DNA of 60,197 bases from Hyphomicrobiales bacterium (GCA_017305935.1 JAFKJU010000028.1:87019-147215), one strand, 5' to 3'; shown: positions 32,746 through 42,214, counted from the stretch's first letter. Made by a program: numbers and translations. The notes: generated by a model from the letters alone, not told the origin.

Positions 32746-33960
32746 ATGAACGAAGTGCCGGCATCCGCAAATCAGCTTCTTGCCGGCCCCCGCTGGCCGA
32801 TCATTTCCGCGCTCGGCGTCGTGCAGATATTCGCGTGGGGCAGCTCCTACTATCTGCTGGCGGTCCTCGCCGCGCCAATCGCGGCTGATACCGGCTGGCC
32901 GCTGGCGTGGATCGTCGGCGCGCTCTCCATCGGCCTGCTCGCCGCCGGCATCGTATCTCCGCGCGTGGGCGATGCCATTGGCCAGCATGGCGGGCGGCCT
33001 GTCCTGACGGTCGCGTGTCTGCTCCTTGCCGCTGGCCTCGTCATCCTTGCGGTCGCGCCGTCCCTGTGGGTGTTTGTCGCCGGATGGGTCGTGCTCGGCC
33101 TCGGCATGGGGGCGGGCCTCTATGATGCCGCCTTCGCAACGCTCAGCGGCTATTACGGCCATTCGGCGCGATCCGCCATCACCACCCTGACGCTGTGGGG
33201 CGGCTTCGCAAGCACGGTCTGCTGGCCACTATCGGCTCTGTTTCTGGAGCATTGGGGATGGCGGGGAACATGCGCCGCCTATGCCGCGATTCACCTCACG
33301 ATCTGCCTGCCACTCGTGGTCCTTGTTCTGCCGCGCAACGGCAAGCCTAAGCCTCTCGGCGGCGTGCGCGAAACACCACGCTTGGCGCTGTATGGTCACG
33401 AACGCCGGGCCTATCTGACCATGATGGCGATCATGGTTCTGGCCGGTCTAGGCGTCACCATCGTTTCGGTGCATCTGCTGACCCTGTTGCAGCAACGCGG
33501 CTTCTCGCTGGCCGAGGCGGTTGCACTCGGGGCGCTGATTGGTCCGGCGCAAGTCGCCGGCCGTATCGGTGAAATGGTGAGCGGCGGGCGGCATCATCCG
33601 TTCTGGACGCTCGCAATCGCTACGGCTTTGGGGGCGGCAGGAATGACAATGCTCGCCTCCGGCTTCCCCGTCATCGGGCTATCGCTCGTCCTCTACGGCG
33701 CTGGCAATGGCATCTTTTCTATAGCTAAGGGGGCGCTTCCGCTCGCCCTGTTCGGTCCCGCACGCTATGCGCCGATCATGGGAAGGTTGGCGCGACCGGG
33801 CCTCATCGCCCAAGCGGTCGGGCCGACCGTGGGCGCACTTCTGCTTTCCGTCGCCGGGGCAGACCAGACCCTAATCATGCTGGCTGCGCTTGCCCTCGCC
33901 AATCTGGCGCTCGTTGCGCTGCTGTGGGGATCAACAAGCCGAGGAAATCCCGCGATATAA
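32746..33960 (+). CDS. MFS transporter of the ars operon
   Basis: A 404-residue, 12-helix major facilitator protein: GVVQIFAWGSSYYLLAVLAAPIAADTGWPLAWI at the start, motif A-like GDAIGQHGGRPVLT, and YGAGNGIFSIAKGALPLALFG. MFS genes of this kind are often last in alphaproteobacterial ars operons, but the substrate is not established; an organoarsenical or phosphoarsenate-type compound is only a guess, as the usual GAPDH partner of ArsJ is absent. It is co-transcribed with acr3. Confidence 0.88.
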   Translation: MNEVPASANQLLAGPRWPIISALGVVQIFAWGSSYYLLAVLAAPIAADTGWPLAWIVGALSIGLLAAGIVSPRVGDAIGQHGGRPVLTVACLLLAAGLVILAVAPSLWVFVAGWVVLGLGMGAGLYDAAFATLSGYYGHSARSAITTLTLWGGFASTVCWPLSALFLEHWGWRGTCAAYAAIHLTICLPLVVLVLPRNGKPKPLGGVRETPRLALYGHERRAYLTMMAIMVLAGLGVTIVSVHLLTLLQQRGFSLAEAVALGALIGPAQVAGRIGEMVSGGRHHPFWTLAIATALGAAGMTMLASGFPVIGLSLVLYGAGNGIFSIAKGALPLALFGPARYAPIMGRLARPGLIAQAVGPTVGALLLSVAGADQTLIMLAALALANLALVALLWGSTSRGNPAI

Positions 33961-33964
33961 CCCC

Positions 33965-34594
33965 TCAAGTTTTTCCGGGCTTGATCGGATAGTGGAGCAA
34001 CAGGCGATAGCCGCCGCGCATCATCTTGATGCCATGCGCAACCAGGCGGCGGGCCTTGTTCTTGCGCGGATCGTTCTCAAAGTCCTCCTTGCTGCCGCGA
34101 AAGCCGAGCAGGACTTCGGCGATGGTGCGATAGCTTTCGCCGCGCAACCGCGCGTCGAGCGCGCGCAGGGATAGGATATGCCATTGCCGGAGCTGGGCGG
34201 GGATCGCCCGGAAGTCGGGACCGGGCGCGCGGCCATTGAGGGATCGCCAGAAACGGCGGGCGGCGTGGGCGCGAAGCTCCAGAAAGGAATCCATCGGCAG
34301 CGTGACGGCGTAAAACGCGGCGGCGTCCGGCACCGCCTCGGGCAGCCAGAATTGATGCGCGACGCCATCGACCTGCCAGATGCCATGCCAACCATCGGAA
34401 GCACGGCGCAGGTCGAGGCCGCCGAGATGCGCCAGCGTCAATATTGGTTCGGTGTCGCCGTCCCTATGCTCGACCGGCGATAGCATCACCGTTTGCGGTT
34501 GAAGGTTTGGACTCCAGATTGGCGGCGGCCGGTCATGCGGCGCGTCGGGATCGCACGGGAAATCGCAACCCCCAGCGATCCGCGAACGCTTCAA
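33965..34594 (-). CDS. DUF2285 domain protein
   Basis: About 209 residues. The C-terminal half DFRAIPAQLRQWHILSLRALDARLRGESYRTIAEVLLGFRGSKEDFENDPRKNKARRLVAHGIKMMRGGYRLLL is a clear DUF2285 domain, an HTH-like module found in ICE regulators. The 5' end overlaps the DUF6499 gene in another frame; the furthest start is a TTG at 34594, with an ATG at 34486 as a shorter option. The DUF6499-DUF2285 pair is common in these elements and is thought to control excision or transfer. Confidence 0.82.
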   Translation of the reverse strand: MKRSRIAGGCDFPCDPDAPHDRPPPIWSPNLQPQTVMLSPVEHRDGDTEPILTLAHLGGLDLRRASDGWHGIWQVDGVAHQFWLPEAVPDAAAFYAVTLPMDSFLELRAHAARRFWRSLNGRAPGPDFRAIPAQLRQWHILSLRALDARLRGESYRTIAEVLLGFRGSKEDFENDPRKNKARRLVAHGIKMMRGGYRLLLHYPIKPGKT

Positions 34595-34748
34595 GGTCGC
34601 GGCCGGACGGTCCCCCGGTCAGTGCAATGGTCTGGAACGCCTGACGATAATCGTCATTCCGGCGCAGGTATTCCCAAGCGAAACCGGCGGCAGCTATGTG
34701 CTTCGCGTGCCTGTATGCCGCCGGCGAACGCCAGTCGATGCTAAGCAT
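34533..34748 (-). CDS. DUF6499 family protein
   Basis: A 71-residue protein: MLSIDWRSPAAYRHAKHIAAAGFAWEYLRRNDDYRQAF with the conserved W-EYLRRN-Y motif of the DUF6499 'transcriptional regulator' family. It overlaps the DUF2285 gene by 62 bp in another frame, which suggests coupled or frame-shifted expression. No promoter is assigned in the 200 bp to ardA. Confidence 0.8.
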   Translation of the reverse strand: MLSIDWRSPAAYRHAKHIAAAGFAWEYLRRNDDYRQAFQTIALTGGPSGRDLEAFADRWGLRFPVRSRRAA

Positions 34749-34948
34749 GGCGTCACCTCCCAAAGCCGGGGCGCGCAAGGCAGCGCCCAGCCCTTAGAGG
34801 TTCAAAGATCGCTGGAAATATAGAAGCCGCTCAAAGCAGAAACCTTGAGCGGCCAGCCCGATCATTCTTGGTTATTTTCTGCTTAACACTATTTCGATGA
34901 TTCCGCGAGATGCCCGCCCGCAAAAGTGCGGGAAAGGCGCTCCGGCTT

Positions 34949-35479
34949 TCATTGAGTAGAAAACACATGCACCTCGTTATGTGCGGTTTCGACTGTGAAA
35001 AACTCGCCGTTCATTTCAGCGTCACGGGCCATTGCTTTCCAATCAATGTAGTAGCGCAACGCCTCGGGGATCGTGATGCCGCTTTCAGCGGTCAAATCCT
35101 CCATGAAGTCGGCGAGGCTGGCGAACTGGCCGTGATAGCAGTCCTGCAAAGCGGTTTCGGCTTGGTCTATGTCGCCGACGAACTGCTCCAGCAAGCCAGC
35201 GCCTAGCCTGCCATACTCGGCGATGAAAGCGCCCATGCGCGCCACGGTGTCGATGCCGGCATATTCCTTGATGGTGACGCCCTCGAAACCCTCATAGTCA
35301 TGAATGGCGTATTCCTCCGCGCCCTTTGTCGGCGAGCGCGCAAGCATCGCGGCAATCTCGTCCCTGATTTCGTCCGCGTCCTGTTCCGCGTCGATCCAAG
35401 CCCCATGCAGATAGCCGTTGTTGTAGGCGGCAAGGCAGGCCACATAGATGCGGGGATTGCTGTCGGAAAGATTGGTCAT
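34949..35479 (-). CDS. ardA: ArdA-like antirestriction protein
   Basis: A 176-residue acidic protein: PRIYVACLAAYNNGYLHGAWIDAEQDADEIRDEIAAMLARSP, HDYEGFEGVTIKEYAGIDTVARMGAFI, and DYIDWKAMARDAEMNGEFF-like RYYIDWKAMARDAEMNGEFFTVE. This is the ArdA family, a DNA-mimic dimer that blocks type I restriction enzymes of the recipient during entry. The high Asp/Glu content fits. It lies 464 bp before the restriction block on the other strand, so the ICE carries both an anti-restriction and a restriction function. Confidence 0.94.
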   Translation of the reverse strand: MTNLSDSNPRIYVACLAAYNNGYLHGAWIDAEQDADEIRDEIAAMLARSPTKGAEEYAIHDYEGFEGVTIKEYAGIDTVARMGAFIAEYGRLGAGLLEQFVGDIDQAETALQDCYHGQFASLADFMEDLTAESGITIPEALRYYIDWKAMARDAEMNGEFFTVETAHNEVHVFSTQ

Positions 35480-35943
35480 GTCTCTGATCCTCGGGTCTGG
35501 GGTTCAGAGCAGCGCAGCGCCGCTCCTGAACCCTTGCCCGGCGGCGAGCCACGGGTAGCAAGGCGCAGGAGAAGTCTTTGGCACCGTGGAATAAATGGAG
35601 GGGACCCGCTTGCGGGGAGCGGGCCGTTTATGCCGCGAAAGGCCGGAGAGTTTTCTTGCGCTACGCGAGGGCAACGCCCTTAGCAACCTATGTAAGAGAA
35701 CCAGCGGCAACCGTAGGCCCGGAGGCGACTGCGCGTCATGACGTATGGGTTCAATCATGTGGTTAAATGCCCCCGAAATGGCTCTCAACGGTGCGGTCCG
35801 GCACCTTTCTCATTGACCCAAACCCGTGCCCATGATCTTCTTTTGTTCACATTTTCGTTCCGTCTGAAACGGGTCGATTCGCGCCAACATAATTGGGCAC
35901 GAAGGCATTAGTCCTTTATCTGCTCGAATGAACGATAAGGAAC
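35480..35943. other. Intergenic region between ardA and the defence block
   Basis: 464 bp with no supported gene. Composition changes here from GC-rich ICE backbone to lower GC. Promoters for ardA (leftward) and for the defence operon (rightward) are expected. I see no open reading frame resembling a restriction C (controller) protein. AT-rich sequence at about 35834-35945 precedes the methyltransferase start. Confidence 0.4.
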
Positions 35944-37665
35944 GTGATGACCGATATTGATCTCGCCACCATGCTACGGGAACCATCGTTTCCCGGCCTG
36001 TGTCCCGTTACCGATGCAGTGGAGTCGATGGCAAATGCGGGCATCGAGGAACGTGGCGCGATCTTCACGCGACGCGAGGTTGTCGAATTCATTCTCGACC
36101 TTGCTGGCTATGACGCCGCCTCTCCACTGCACACGCGCCGCCTTCTCGAACCGTCCTTTGGACATGGCGATTTCTTGCTACCTGCAATTGATCGTTTGCT
36201 GGTCGCATGGAAGCGCAGCGGGGTCGGATCAGACGCTCTCCTAGACGCCATCCGGGGCGTGGAGCTTCACCGTGCGTCATTCAACCGGACCCATGCTCTC
36301 GTGGTTCAGAAGCTTCGCGTCGCTGGCATCGGGTTGCGGGATGCAGAAAGCCTTGCCGATCGGTGGTTGATGCAAGGCGATTTCCTGCTCGTCCCTCTGC
36401 CGGGCAAGTTCGATGTCGTCATCGGAAACCCGCCCTATGTGCGACAGGAGCTAATCCCGAATGCGCTCATGGTCGAATATCGCAGCCGCTACCGGACCAT
36501 CTATGACCGCGCCGACATCTATATCCCGTTCATCGAACGGTCGCTGAGTCTGCTGGCAAAAAAAGGGCAACTCGGTTTTATCTGTGCGGATCGCTGGATG
36601 AAGAATCGCTACGGTGGGCCGTTGCGTGCGATGGTCGCGGATGGTTTCCACCTGAGCGTTTATGTGGACATGGTGGACACTCCGGCCTTCCATCAGGAGG
36701 TTGTTGCCTATCCGGCCATCACCATCATCGGATGTGAGAAATCTGGCCTGACTCGCGTTGCCCTTCAACCTGAGATTTCTGATAGCGCGCTCTCGCAGCT
36801 TGCCGCTACGCTCCGATCCCCAGAAACGCCTCTTTTGGCTTCTGGTGTGAGAGAGATTCAGGCCGTCACCTCCGGCGCAGAACCGTGGATTTTGGACTCA
36901 TCCGATCAACTCGCGCTTGTGCGTAGACTCGAGTCTGAGTTCCCATTGATTGAGGATGCCGGATGCAAGATTGGCATCGGTGTGGCGACCGGAGCCGACA
37001 AGGCGTTCATCGGAAACTTCGACGCGCTTGATGTGGAGGAGAACCGGAAACTTCCGCTCGTGATGACCCGCGATATCATGGATGGCAGCGTCAAATGGCG
37101 CGGACTTGGCGTGGTCAATCCGTTCGGTGACGATGGCAAACTGGTGAAGCTCGACCAATTCCCGAAGTTGAAACGCTATCTTGAAGAGCGCCGTGGGCTA
37201 ATCGCCGGGCGGCATGTTGCGCAGAAGGCCCCGGCCAACTGGTATCGTACCATCGACCGGATTTATCCCGAGCTGGCGGAAGAGCCGAAGCTGTTGATCC
37301 CGGATATTAAGGGCGCAGCGCATATTGTTTACGAGGAAGGCCGCCTCTATCCCCATCACAACCTGTATTTCATCACGTCCGACACATGGGAGATGCGCGC
37401 GCTACAAGCGGTTCTACTTTCGGGCATAGCAAGGTTGTTTGTAGCGACGTACTCGACGCGGATGCGAGGCGGCTATCTTCGCTTTCAGGCACAATATCTG
37501 CGACGCATTCGTTTGCCGGACTGGAAAGTCGTGACGCCGAAGATGCGCCAAGCTCTTAAGAAAGCCGCCGAAGCGAGTGATGTTGAGGCATGCAACAACC
37601 TGACGTTTGATCTATACGGCTTGTCGGCTCAGGAGAGGGCCACGCTTGGGGGAGCGGAAAAGTAA
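35944..37665 (+). CDS. Type II N6-adenine DNA methyltransferase (Eco57I/PaeR7I-like)
   Basis: A 573-residue methyltransferase. Motif [14 protein letters not shown] lies at about residue 68 and motif [10 protein letters not shown] at about 161, typical of gamma-type N6-adenine MTases. The C-terminal half carries the target recognition region, with [24 protein letters not shown] near residue 460. It would protect the recognition site of the endonuclease encoded directly downstream. The stop codon overlaps the endonuclease start by one base (TAATG). Predicted target CTCGAG rests on the similarity of the endonuclease to R.PaeR7I/XhoI. Confidence 0.9.
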   Translation: MMTDIDLATMLREPSFPGLCPVTDAVESMANAGIEERGAIFTRREVVEFILDLAGYDAASPLHTRRLLEPSFGHGDFLLPAIDRLLVAWKRSGVGSDALLDAIRGVELHRASFNRTHALVVQKLRVAGIGLRDAESLADRWLMQGDFLLVPLPGKFDVVIGNPPYVRQELIPNALMVEYRSRYRTIYDRADIYIPFIERSLSLLAKKGQLGFICADRWMKNRYGGPLRAMVADGFHLSVYVDMVDTPAFHQEVVAYPAITIIGCEKSGLTRVALQPEISDSALSQLAATLRSPETPLLASGVREIQAVTSGAEPWILDSSDQLALVRRLESEFPLIEDAGCKIGIGVATGADKAFIGNFDALDVEENRKLPLVMTRDIMDGSVKWRGLGVVNPFGDDGKLVKLDQFPKLKRYLEERRGLIAGRHVAQKAPANWYRTIDRIYPELAEEPKLLIPDIKGAAHIVYEEGRLYPHHNLYFITSDTWEMRALQAVLLSGIARLFVATYSTRMRGGYLRFQAQYLRRIRLPDWKVVTPKMRQALKKAAEASDVEACNNLTFDLYGLSAQERATLGGAEK

Positions 37666-38411
37666 TGGGATTGGATTTAGCGGATTACGAGGCGAAAGCC
37701 CGAGATGCAGCGATGGCATTTTGGGGAAATCGCCAAAAAGCCCTTCAAGCAAAAGTTGAGGCTGGAAAGACAGACACGGGTGAACGCGGTGCTGTGACCG
37801 CTGGCAATACGATGGATGGGTTCACGGCGCTGATGATCGACCTCGTTGAGGCGAATGGTCTAGGACACGCGGAAATCTACCGGCACCGAAAAGTGCTGAC
37901 TTTGCCGGGATTTTTCCGCCCGACCAAACTCTGGGATATTCTCGTCATCCTTGATGGCAGACTGATTGCTGCTGTCGAAATGAAGAGCCATGTTGGCCCG
38001 TCATTCGGAAACAACGCGAACAACCGTGCCGAAGAAGCCATCGGCACGGCGCACGATTTCTGGACGGCGTATCGTGAAGGCGCATTCGGCGCTGATGCAG
38101 CCCGACCCTTTGTCGGCTGGCTGGTGATGGTGGAAGATGCTGATAAGTCACGGCGTCCATCCAAGCGGGAAGCCTCGCTACACTTCCCGATTTTTGAGGA
38201 TTTCAAGGGGGCGTCATATCTCGAGCGCTACGACATCCTTTGCAAGAAGCTCGTCCTTGAAAACCTCTATACAGCCGCCTGCGTCCTTGCCTCGCCGCGT
38301 TCCGCCGAAACAACGGGCGACTATTCAGATATGTCGGACCTAACGAGTTTGAAGTCCTTCGTTGCAGCATTCGCCGCGCACATCGCAGCCGAAGCTGCCC
38401 GGTCTCAGTAA
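37665..38411 (+). CDS. PaeR7I/XhoI-type restriction endonuclease
   Basis: A 248-residue type II endonuclease. The central part [55 protein letters not shown] is strikingly like R.PaeR7I and carries a PD-(D/E)xK pattern (WD...AVEMK, about residues 88-108). PaeR7I and XhoI cut CTCGAG, so this specificity is predicted. Length equals the known enzymes, and no frameshift is seen. It is coupled to the MTase by a one-base overlap and is followed after 12 bp by the SIR2 gene. Confidence 0.9.
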   Translation: MGLDLADYEAKARDAAMAFWGNRQKALQAKVEAGKTDTGERGAVTAGNTMDGFTALMIDLVEANGLGHAEIYRHRKVLTLPGFFRPTKLWDILVILDGRLIAAVEMKSHVGPSFGNNANNRAEEAIGTAHDFWTAYREGAFGADAARPFVGWLVMVEDADKSRRPSKREASLHFPIFEDFKGASYLERYDILCKKLVLENLYTAACVLASPRSAETTGDYSDMSDLTSLKSFVAAFAAHIAAEAARSQ

Positions 38412-38423
38412 CCGGAGGGGAAC

Positions 38424-39749
38424 ATGAATCTCGACGACAAGCATGTTTATCGTGTCGGGAGCCATTCCGAATCTTGGAATGACCTCCCCGCAGGCGATGA
38501 CGAACTCGACAAATTTATCGCTACGGCGCGCAAGCGGATCGAGCCGTGGCTGTCCGCCGTGTTTCAGGCTGAGCATCTTAATCTGCTTATCGGGAGCGGC
38601 TTCACAACCGCAGTAGGATATATGGCCGGGGCCGCTGCAACGGGCATGGGCAAGGTTGTGTTCGGTAGTGAGTTTGACGCGGAGATCGACAATTATGCCG
38701 CGAGCAAAGCCGCGCTCATGGGGCGCGGCACGGCCAATATTGAGGATCAGTTCCGCGCGGCCCTCTCAGTCTATGAAGGACTGAGGATCATCGATGCGGC
38801 GAAAGCGTCCGCCCTCAAAGACGCAATGGATCGGCAACTCCGGGATTTCCTTGAGTCACTTCTCAAAACTGAAGCGGGGCTAATCGGTGGCGATCCGGAA
38901 AAACGGGTTGTCGCCGAAAGTGCGGTGCAATCGTTCCTCCTCAGCTTTGCCAGCCGCGCGGCGTCGCGGGAGCGGCTTCATGTCTTTACGACGAACTACG
39001 ACCGTTTGATTGAGCATGGCTGCGATCTCGCCGGGCTTCGTATCATCGACCGTTTCGTTGGGGCGCTCACGCCAGTTTTCCGGTCAGCCCGTGTCGAGGT
39101 TGACGTACATTATAACCCGCCAGGTATTCGCGGAGAGCCCCGCTTCATGGAAGGCGTCATCCGACTGACGAAACTTCACGGCTCCCTCGACTGGCTGTTC
39201 AGCAAAGCAGACCGGAAGATTTCGCGGAAGGGCATACCCTTCGGTGCGCCAACCGATCACACTGACCTGCCTAAAAATCCCGTCGATACGGTAATGATCT
39301 ATCCGAACCCGGCAAAGGATGTCGAAACCACCCAGTACCCCTATGCCGAGCTATTCCGCGATTTTGCCGCCGCGACGTGCAGGCCCAATGCAGTCGTCGT
39401 GACCTACGGCTATGGCTTTGGCGACGATCATATCAACCGTGTGCTGCTCGACATGCTGACGATCCCGTCAACGCATCTAGTCGTGTTTGCTTACTCAGCG
39501 GATGACCGATTGAAAGGCTTTCTCGCGCGGACTCGGGATGCACAGGTATCGCTGCTGATCGGCTCTCACTTCGGCGACCTTACTACGTTGATCGAGAATT
39601 ATCTCCCGAAGCCAACGCTAGACTATATTACCGGGCGTATGACCGAACTTATGAAGCACCGTCCGCCGGAACATACGCAAGCGCCGGACCCTGCTGTCCC
39701 GGTTGCGGATGACTTCGACGAAGTATTGGGCGGTGGAACAACGGCATGA
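38424..39749 (+). CDS. SIR2-domain protein of a SIR2-HerA defence pair
   Basis: A 441-residue protein with the NAD-binding SIR2 fold: LLIGSGFTTAVGYMAG (glycine-rich loop, about residue 52), VFTTNYDRLIEHGCD (about 190), LTKLHGSLDWLF with the candidate catalytic His (about 250), and VVTYGYGFGDDHINRVLLDML (about 330). SIR2 proteins paired with HerA are experimentally known anti-phage systems (also named Nezha) that deplete NAD+ upon infection. GGAGGGG precedes ATG 38424. It overlaps the HerA gene by ATGA. Confidence 0.9.
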   Translation: MNLDDKHVYRVGSHSESWNDLPAGDDELDKFIATARKRIEPWLSAVFQAEHLNLLIGSGFTTAVGYMAGAAATGMGKVVFGSEFDAEIDNYAASKAALMGRGTANIEDQFRAALSVYEGLRIIDAAKASALKDAMDRQLRDFLESLLKTEAGLIGGDPEKRVVAESAVQSFLLSFASRAASRERLHVFTTNYDRLIEHGCDLAGLRIIDRFVGALTPVFRSARVEVDVHYNPPGIRGEPRFMEGVIRLTKLHGSLDWLFSKADRKISRKGIPFGAPTDHTDLPKNPVDTVMIYPNPAKDVETTQYPYAELFRDFAAATCRPNAVVVTYGYGFGDDHINRVLLDMLTIPSTHLVVFAYSADDRLKGFLARTRDAQVSLLIGSHFGDLTTLIENYLPKPTLDYITGRMTELMKHRPPEHTQAPDPAVPVADDFDEVLGGGTTA

Positions 39750-41944
39750 CTACACCCATCGAGTCCATTGCTGGCTTGGTGATCGGCGCGGTTGAGTCCG
39801 TTTCTCCCGATGAAATTCGCATCCTGCTCGAGCTGGATGCACCGCAGGCAACTGCGCTCAACACGGGGACGCCTGCCGCCTTTCCCCGACTTAACGGCTA
39901 TGTCCTCGTACCCAATGAGGCAGGGGCGACAGTTGCCTATATATCATGGATCGGGATCGAACGGTCGCCCTATCCCAAGCGGTCGGGCCTGAAAGATTTC
40001 GGCCTGATCGACCTTCCGTTTCCACTGCGAAAGATGTGCGTCTCTCCTGTCGGTACGCTGACCTCTCGCCGGGATCGCGCGTCGAAACAGACAGTTTATG
40101 AACTGTCGCGCGGTGTCGCCGCGTTTCCTTCGGTGGGCGACCAAGTACTCATGCCGACGCCTGAACAGGTCGAAGCTATTGTTGGCGCGAAAGAGTCGGA
40201 TCGGCGTGTCCGCATCGGAACTTCGGCCCTTGCGTCGAGCGCCGAGATTAAGGTTGATCCCGACAAGCTGTTCGGCAGGCATCTCGCCGTGCTTGGCAAC
40301 ACGGGTAGCGGCAAATCCTGTACGGTTGCTGGGCTGATCCGCTGGTCGCTCGACGCCGGCGCAAAAGCGATACGTGATGCGGGCCGAAAAGGCCATCCGA
40401 ACGCGCGCTTCATCGTTCTCGATCCCAATGGCGAATATGCAAAAGCCTTTACGGATCAAGGAGATCAACTCCGTCTGTTCCGCGTCCCTCCCGTTGTTGG
40501 AACTGAAAAGGAGTTGGATGTCCCGGCATGGCTTTGGAGCGGTCATGAATGGACCGCTGTTGCTCACGCAGCGCCGGGTACGCAGCGCCCGCTTCTGCTC
40601 CGTGGTATACGCGAGCTGAAATCAAACCAGACTGAGGAGCTACCCCGTGAGGTTCAGGTACGACGCTACGTCCATTCATACTTGATCCAAATCCGCGACA
40701 TGCTCGGTCGGGGTGTCGGTGCGTTTACGGGAAACAAGAAATACGAGTGCCGCGACCTGCTTCAGAATATTTCTTCGGACTGCGAGGCATTCCAGCCATC
40801 TGTCGAAGAACCTTGGAGTAGCGTGTTGGGTGCAATCGTTCAGGAGGCTTCGGCCCTTATCGCTGCACGGCGCTCAGGTCCGCAACTTCAATATGTAACG
40901 GATTTCAGCATAGTCGACATTGAAGCCATCAGAGACAGACTGACGGCTTACATGGATAGCGTTGACGACGATGCCGTCGCTACCTCGATCAGTGAGGACG
41001 CACCCATCCCGTTTGATGTGAACCTTTTGGCAGACCATCTTGACCGCATAGCTGCTGGACAAGGTAATTTGGCCGGGTTCATCAGCACACTTGGACTTCG
41101 TATTCGTAGCATGCTCGCGGATCAGCGGCTTGGAAACGTTATTGGAAAGACACCACCAACCAGCTTCGAGGAGTGGCTTAAGAGTTACATCGGCGACGAC
41201 GGCGCAAGCAATGGCCCATTAGCGATCATTGATCTTTCCTTGGTTCCATCCGAGGTTGTTCACGTTGTTGTTGCCGTGCTGGCGCGGGTAATTTTTGAAT
41301 CCTTGCAACGCTATCGGCGGCTTCATGCAGAGGGGCTATCCCTACCCACGGTACTCGTGCTGGAAGAAGCCCACACTTTTATTCGGCGGGGCAAAGACGA
41401 TGAAGGTCCAGCGTCCAGCCCTAGCCAACTCTGCCGAGAAACCTTCGAGCGCATTGCCCGCGAGGGACGCAAATTCGGTTTAGGTTTGGTGCTGTCTTCG
41501 CAGCGCCCATCAGAGCTGTCGCCGACCGTGCTGGCTCAGTGCAACACCTTCATTCTTCATCGTATAGTCAACGATTCCGACCAGAACCTTGTCGCACGTC
41601 TCGTACCTGACAATGTGGGAGGGTTGTTGCGCGACCTACCCAGCCTGCCATCAAGGCAGGCGATCCTATTGGGGTGGGCGACGCCTATTCCCGTACTGGT
41701 CGAGATCGACGAACTGGTAAAGGAGCATCAGCCTCAATCTGCCGACCCTGATTTTTGGGATGTCTGGACAGGAGCTAACGAAAGGCCCATTAATTGGGGC
41801 GAAGTAGCCATGCAATGGTCGGTCTCACCTCCGTCAGCCGTTGCAAAAGCGGAAGAGGCGGACGGTGCTGGTGTCCCGGTCGTCCCTGATCCACCGGCGG
41901 GTTTGGCCGATCCGTTTGGGTTAGACGATGATATTCCATTTTAA
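39746..41944 (+). CDS. HerA-like ATPase/helicase of a SIR2-HerA defence pair
   Basis: A 732-residue ATPase of the HerA/FtsK superfamily. It has an N-terminal beta-barrel (HAS-barrel-like) region, Walker A LGNTGSGKSCTV (about residue 184), VLDPNGEYAKAF (about 227), Walker B VLVLEEAHTFI (about 535), and the sensor/arginine-finger region FGLGLVLSSQRPSELSPTVLAQCNTFILHRI. HerA hexamers assemble with SIR2 into the active complex in known systems. It is translationally coupled to the SIR2 gene and is the last gene before the right end of the ICE. Confidence 0.9.
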   Translation: MTTPIESIAGLVIGAVESVSPDEIRILLELDAPQATALNTGTPAAFPRLNGYVLVPNEAGATVAYISWIGIERSPYPKRSGLKDFGLIDLPFPLRKMCVSPVGTLTSRRDRASKQTVYELSRGVAAFPSVGDQVLMPTPEQVEAIVGAKESDRRVRIGTSALASSAEIKVDPDKLFGRHLAVLGNTGSGKSCTVAGLIRWSLDAGAKAIRDAGRKGHPNARFIVLDPNGEYAKAFTDQGDQLRLFRVPPVVGTEKELDVPAWLWSGHEWTAVAHAAPGTQRPLLLRGIRELKSNQTEELPREVQVRRYVHSYLIQIRDMLGRGVGAFTGNKKYECRDLLQNISSDCEAFQPSVEEPWSSVLGAIVQEASALIAARRSGPQLQYVTDFSIVDIEAIRDRLTAYMDSVDDDAVATSISEDAPIPFDVNLLADHLDRIAAGQGNLAGFISTLGLRIRSMLADQRLGNVIGKTPPTSFEEWLKSYIGDDGASNGPLAIIDLSLVPSEVVHVVVAVLARVIFESLQRYRRLHAEGLSLPTVLVLEEAHTFIRRGKDDEGPASSPSQLCRETFERIAREGRKFGLGLVLSSQRPSELSPTVLAQCNTFILHRIVNDSDQNLVARLVPDNVGGLLRDLPSLPSRQAILLGWATPIPVLVEIDELVKEHQPQSADPDFWDVWTGANERPINWGEVAMQWSVSPPSAVAKAEEADGAGVPVVPDPPAGLADPFGLDDDIPF

Positions 41945-42214
41945 GACGGCCGAACGCTGTACGTGCCCATCAGAACCGTTGTCATGAGTATTGGATAGGT
42001 TGGAGCGGCCGACTTTGCGGATGGCCAACCAAGCACCGCGACGGTACAATCCTGTTTCATCGAGCACATTCACCGAGTCGATGCCAAACTGCCGGCAGTT
42101 GCCGTCTCCAGCGATAGATGGCGAAATGTCGAGCTTCATCGCCAGCCCGAAAAGCTCAACAATTTCAAGATCGAACTTTTCTGACGGTAGGCTTGACGGT
42201 ATCTCGACATGCAA
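41921..42214 (-). CDS. Doubtful small ORF at the right end of the ICE
   Basis: 97 residues starting with TTG (MHVEIPSSLPSEKFDLEIVELFGLAMKLD...). No ribosome-binding site is evident and no family is recognised. It overlaps the herA 3' end by 24 bp and covers the TGACGGTA repeats. It could be a remnant of a gene cut by the recombination that formed the right end. I list it because it is the only open frame in this 318-bp region. Confidence 0.25.
   Translation of the reverse strand: MHVEIPSSLPSEKFDLEIVELFGLAMKLDISPSIAGDGNCRQFGIDSVNVLDETGLYRRGAWLAIRKVGRSNLSNTHDNGSDGHVQRSAVLKWNIIV
42182..42202. repeat. TGACGGTA repeats inside attR (putative arm sites)
   Basis: TGACGGTA at 42182-42189 and TGACGGTAT at 42194-42202, 12 bp apart, as in the pair 2191/2203 near attL. 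A weaker CGACGGTA lies at 42039. The same repeat at both inner ends of the element supports an integrase or excisionase binding role. Confidence 0.55.
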
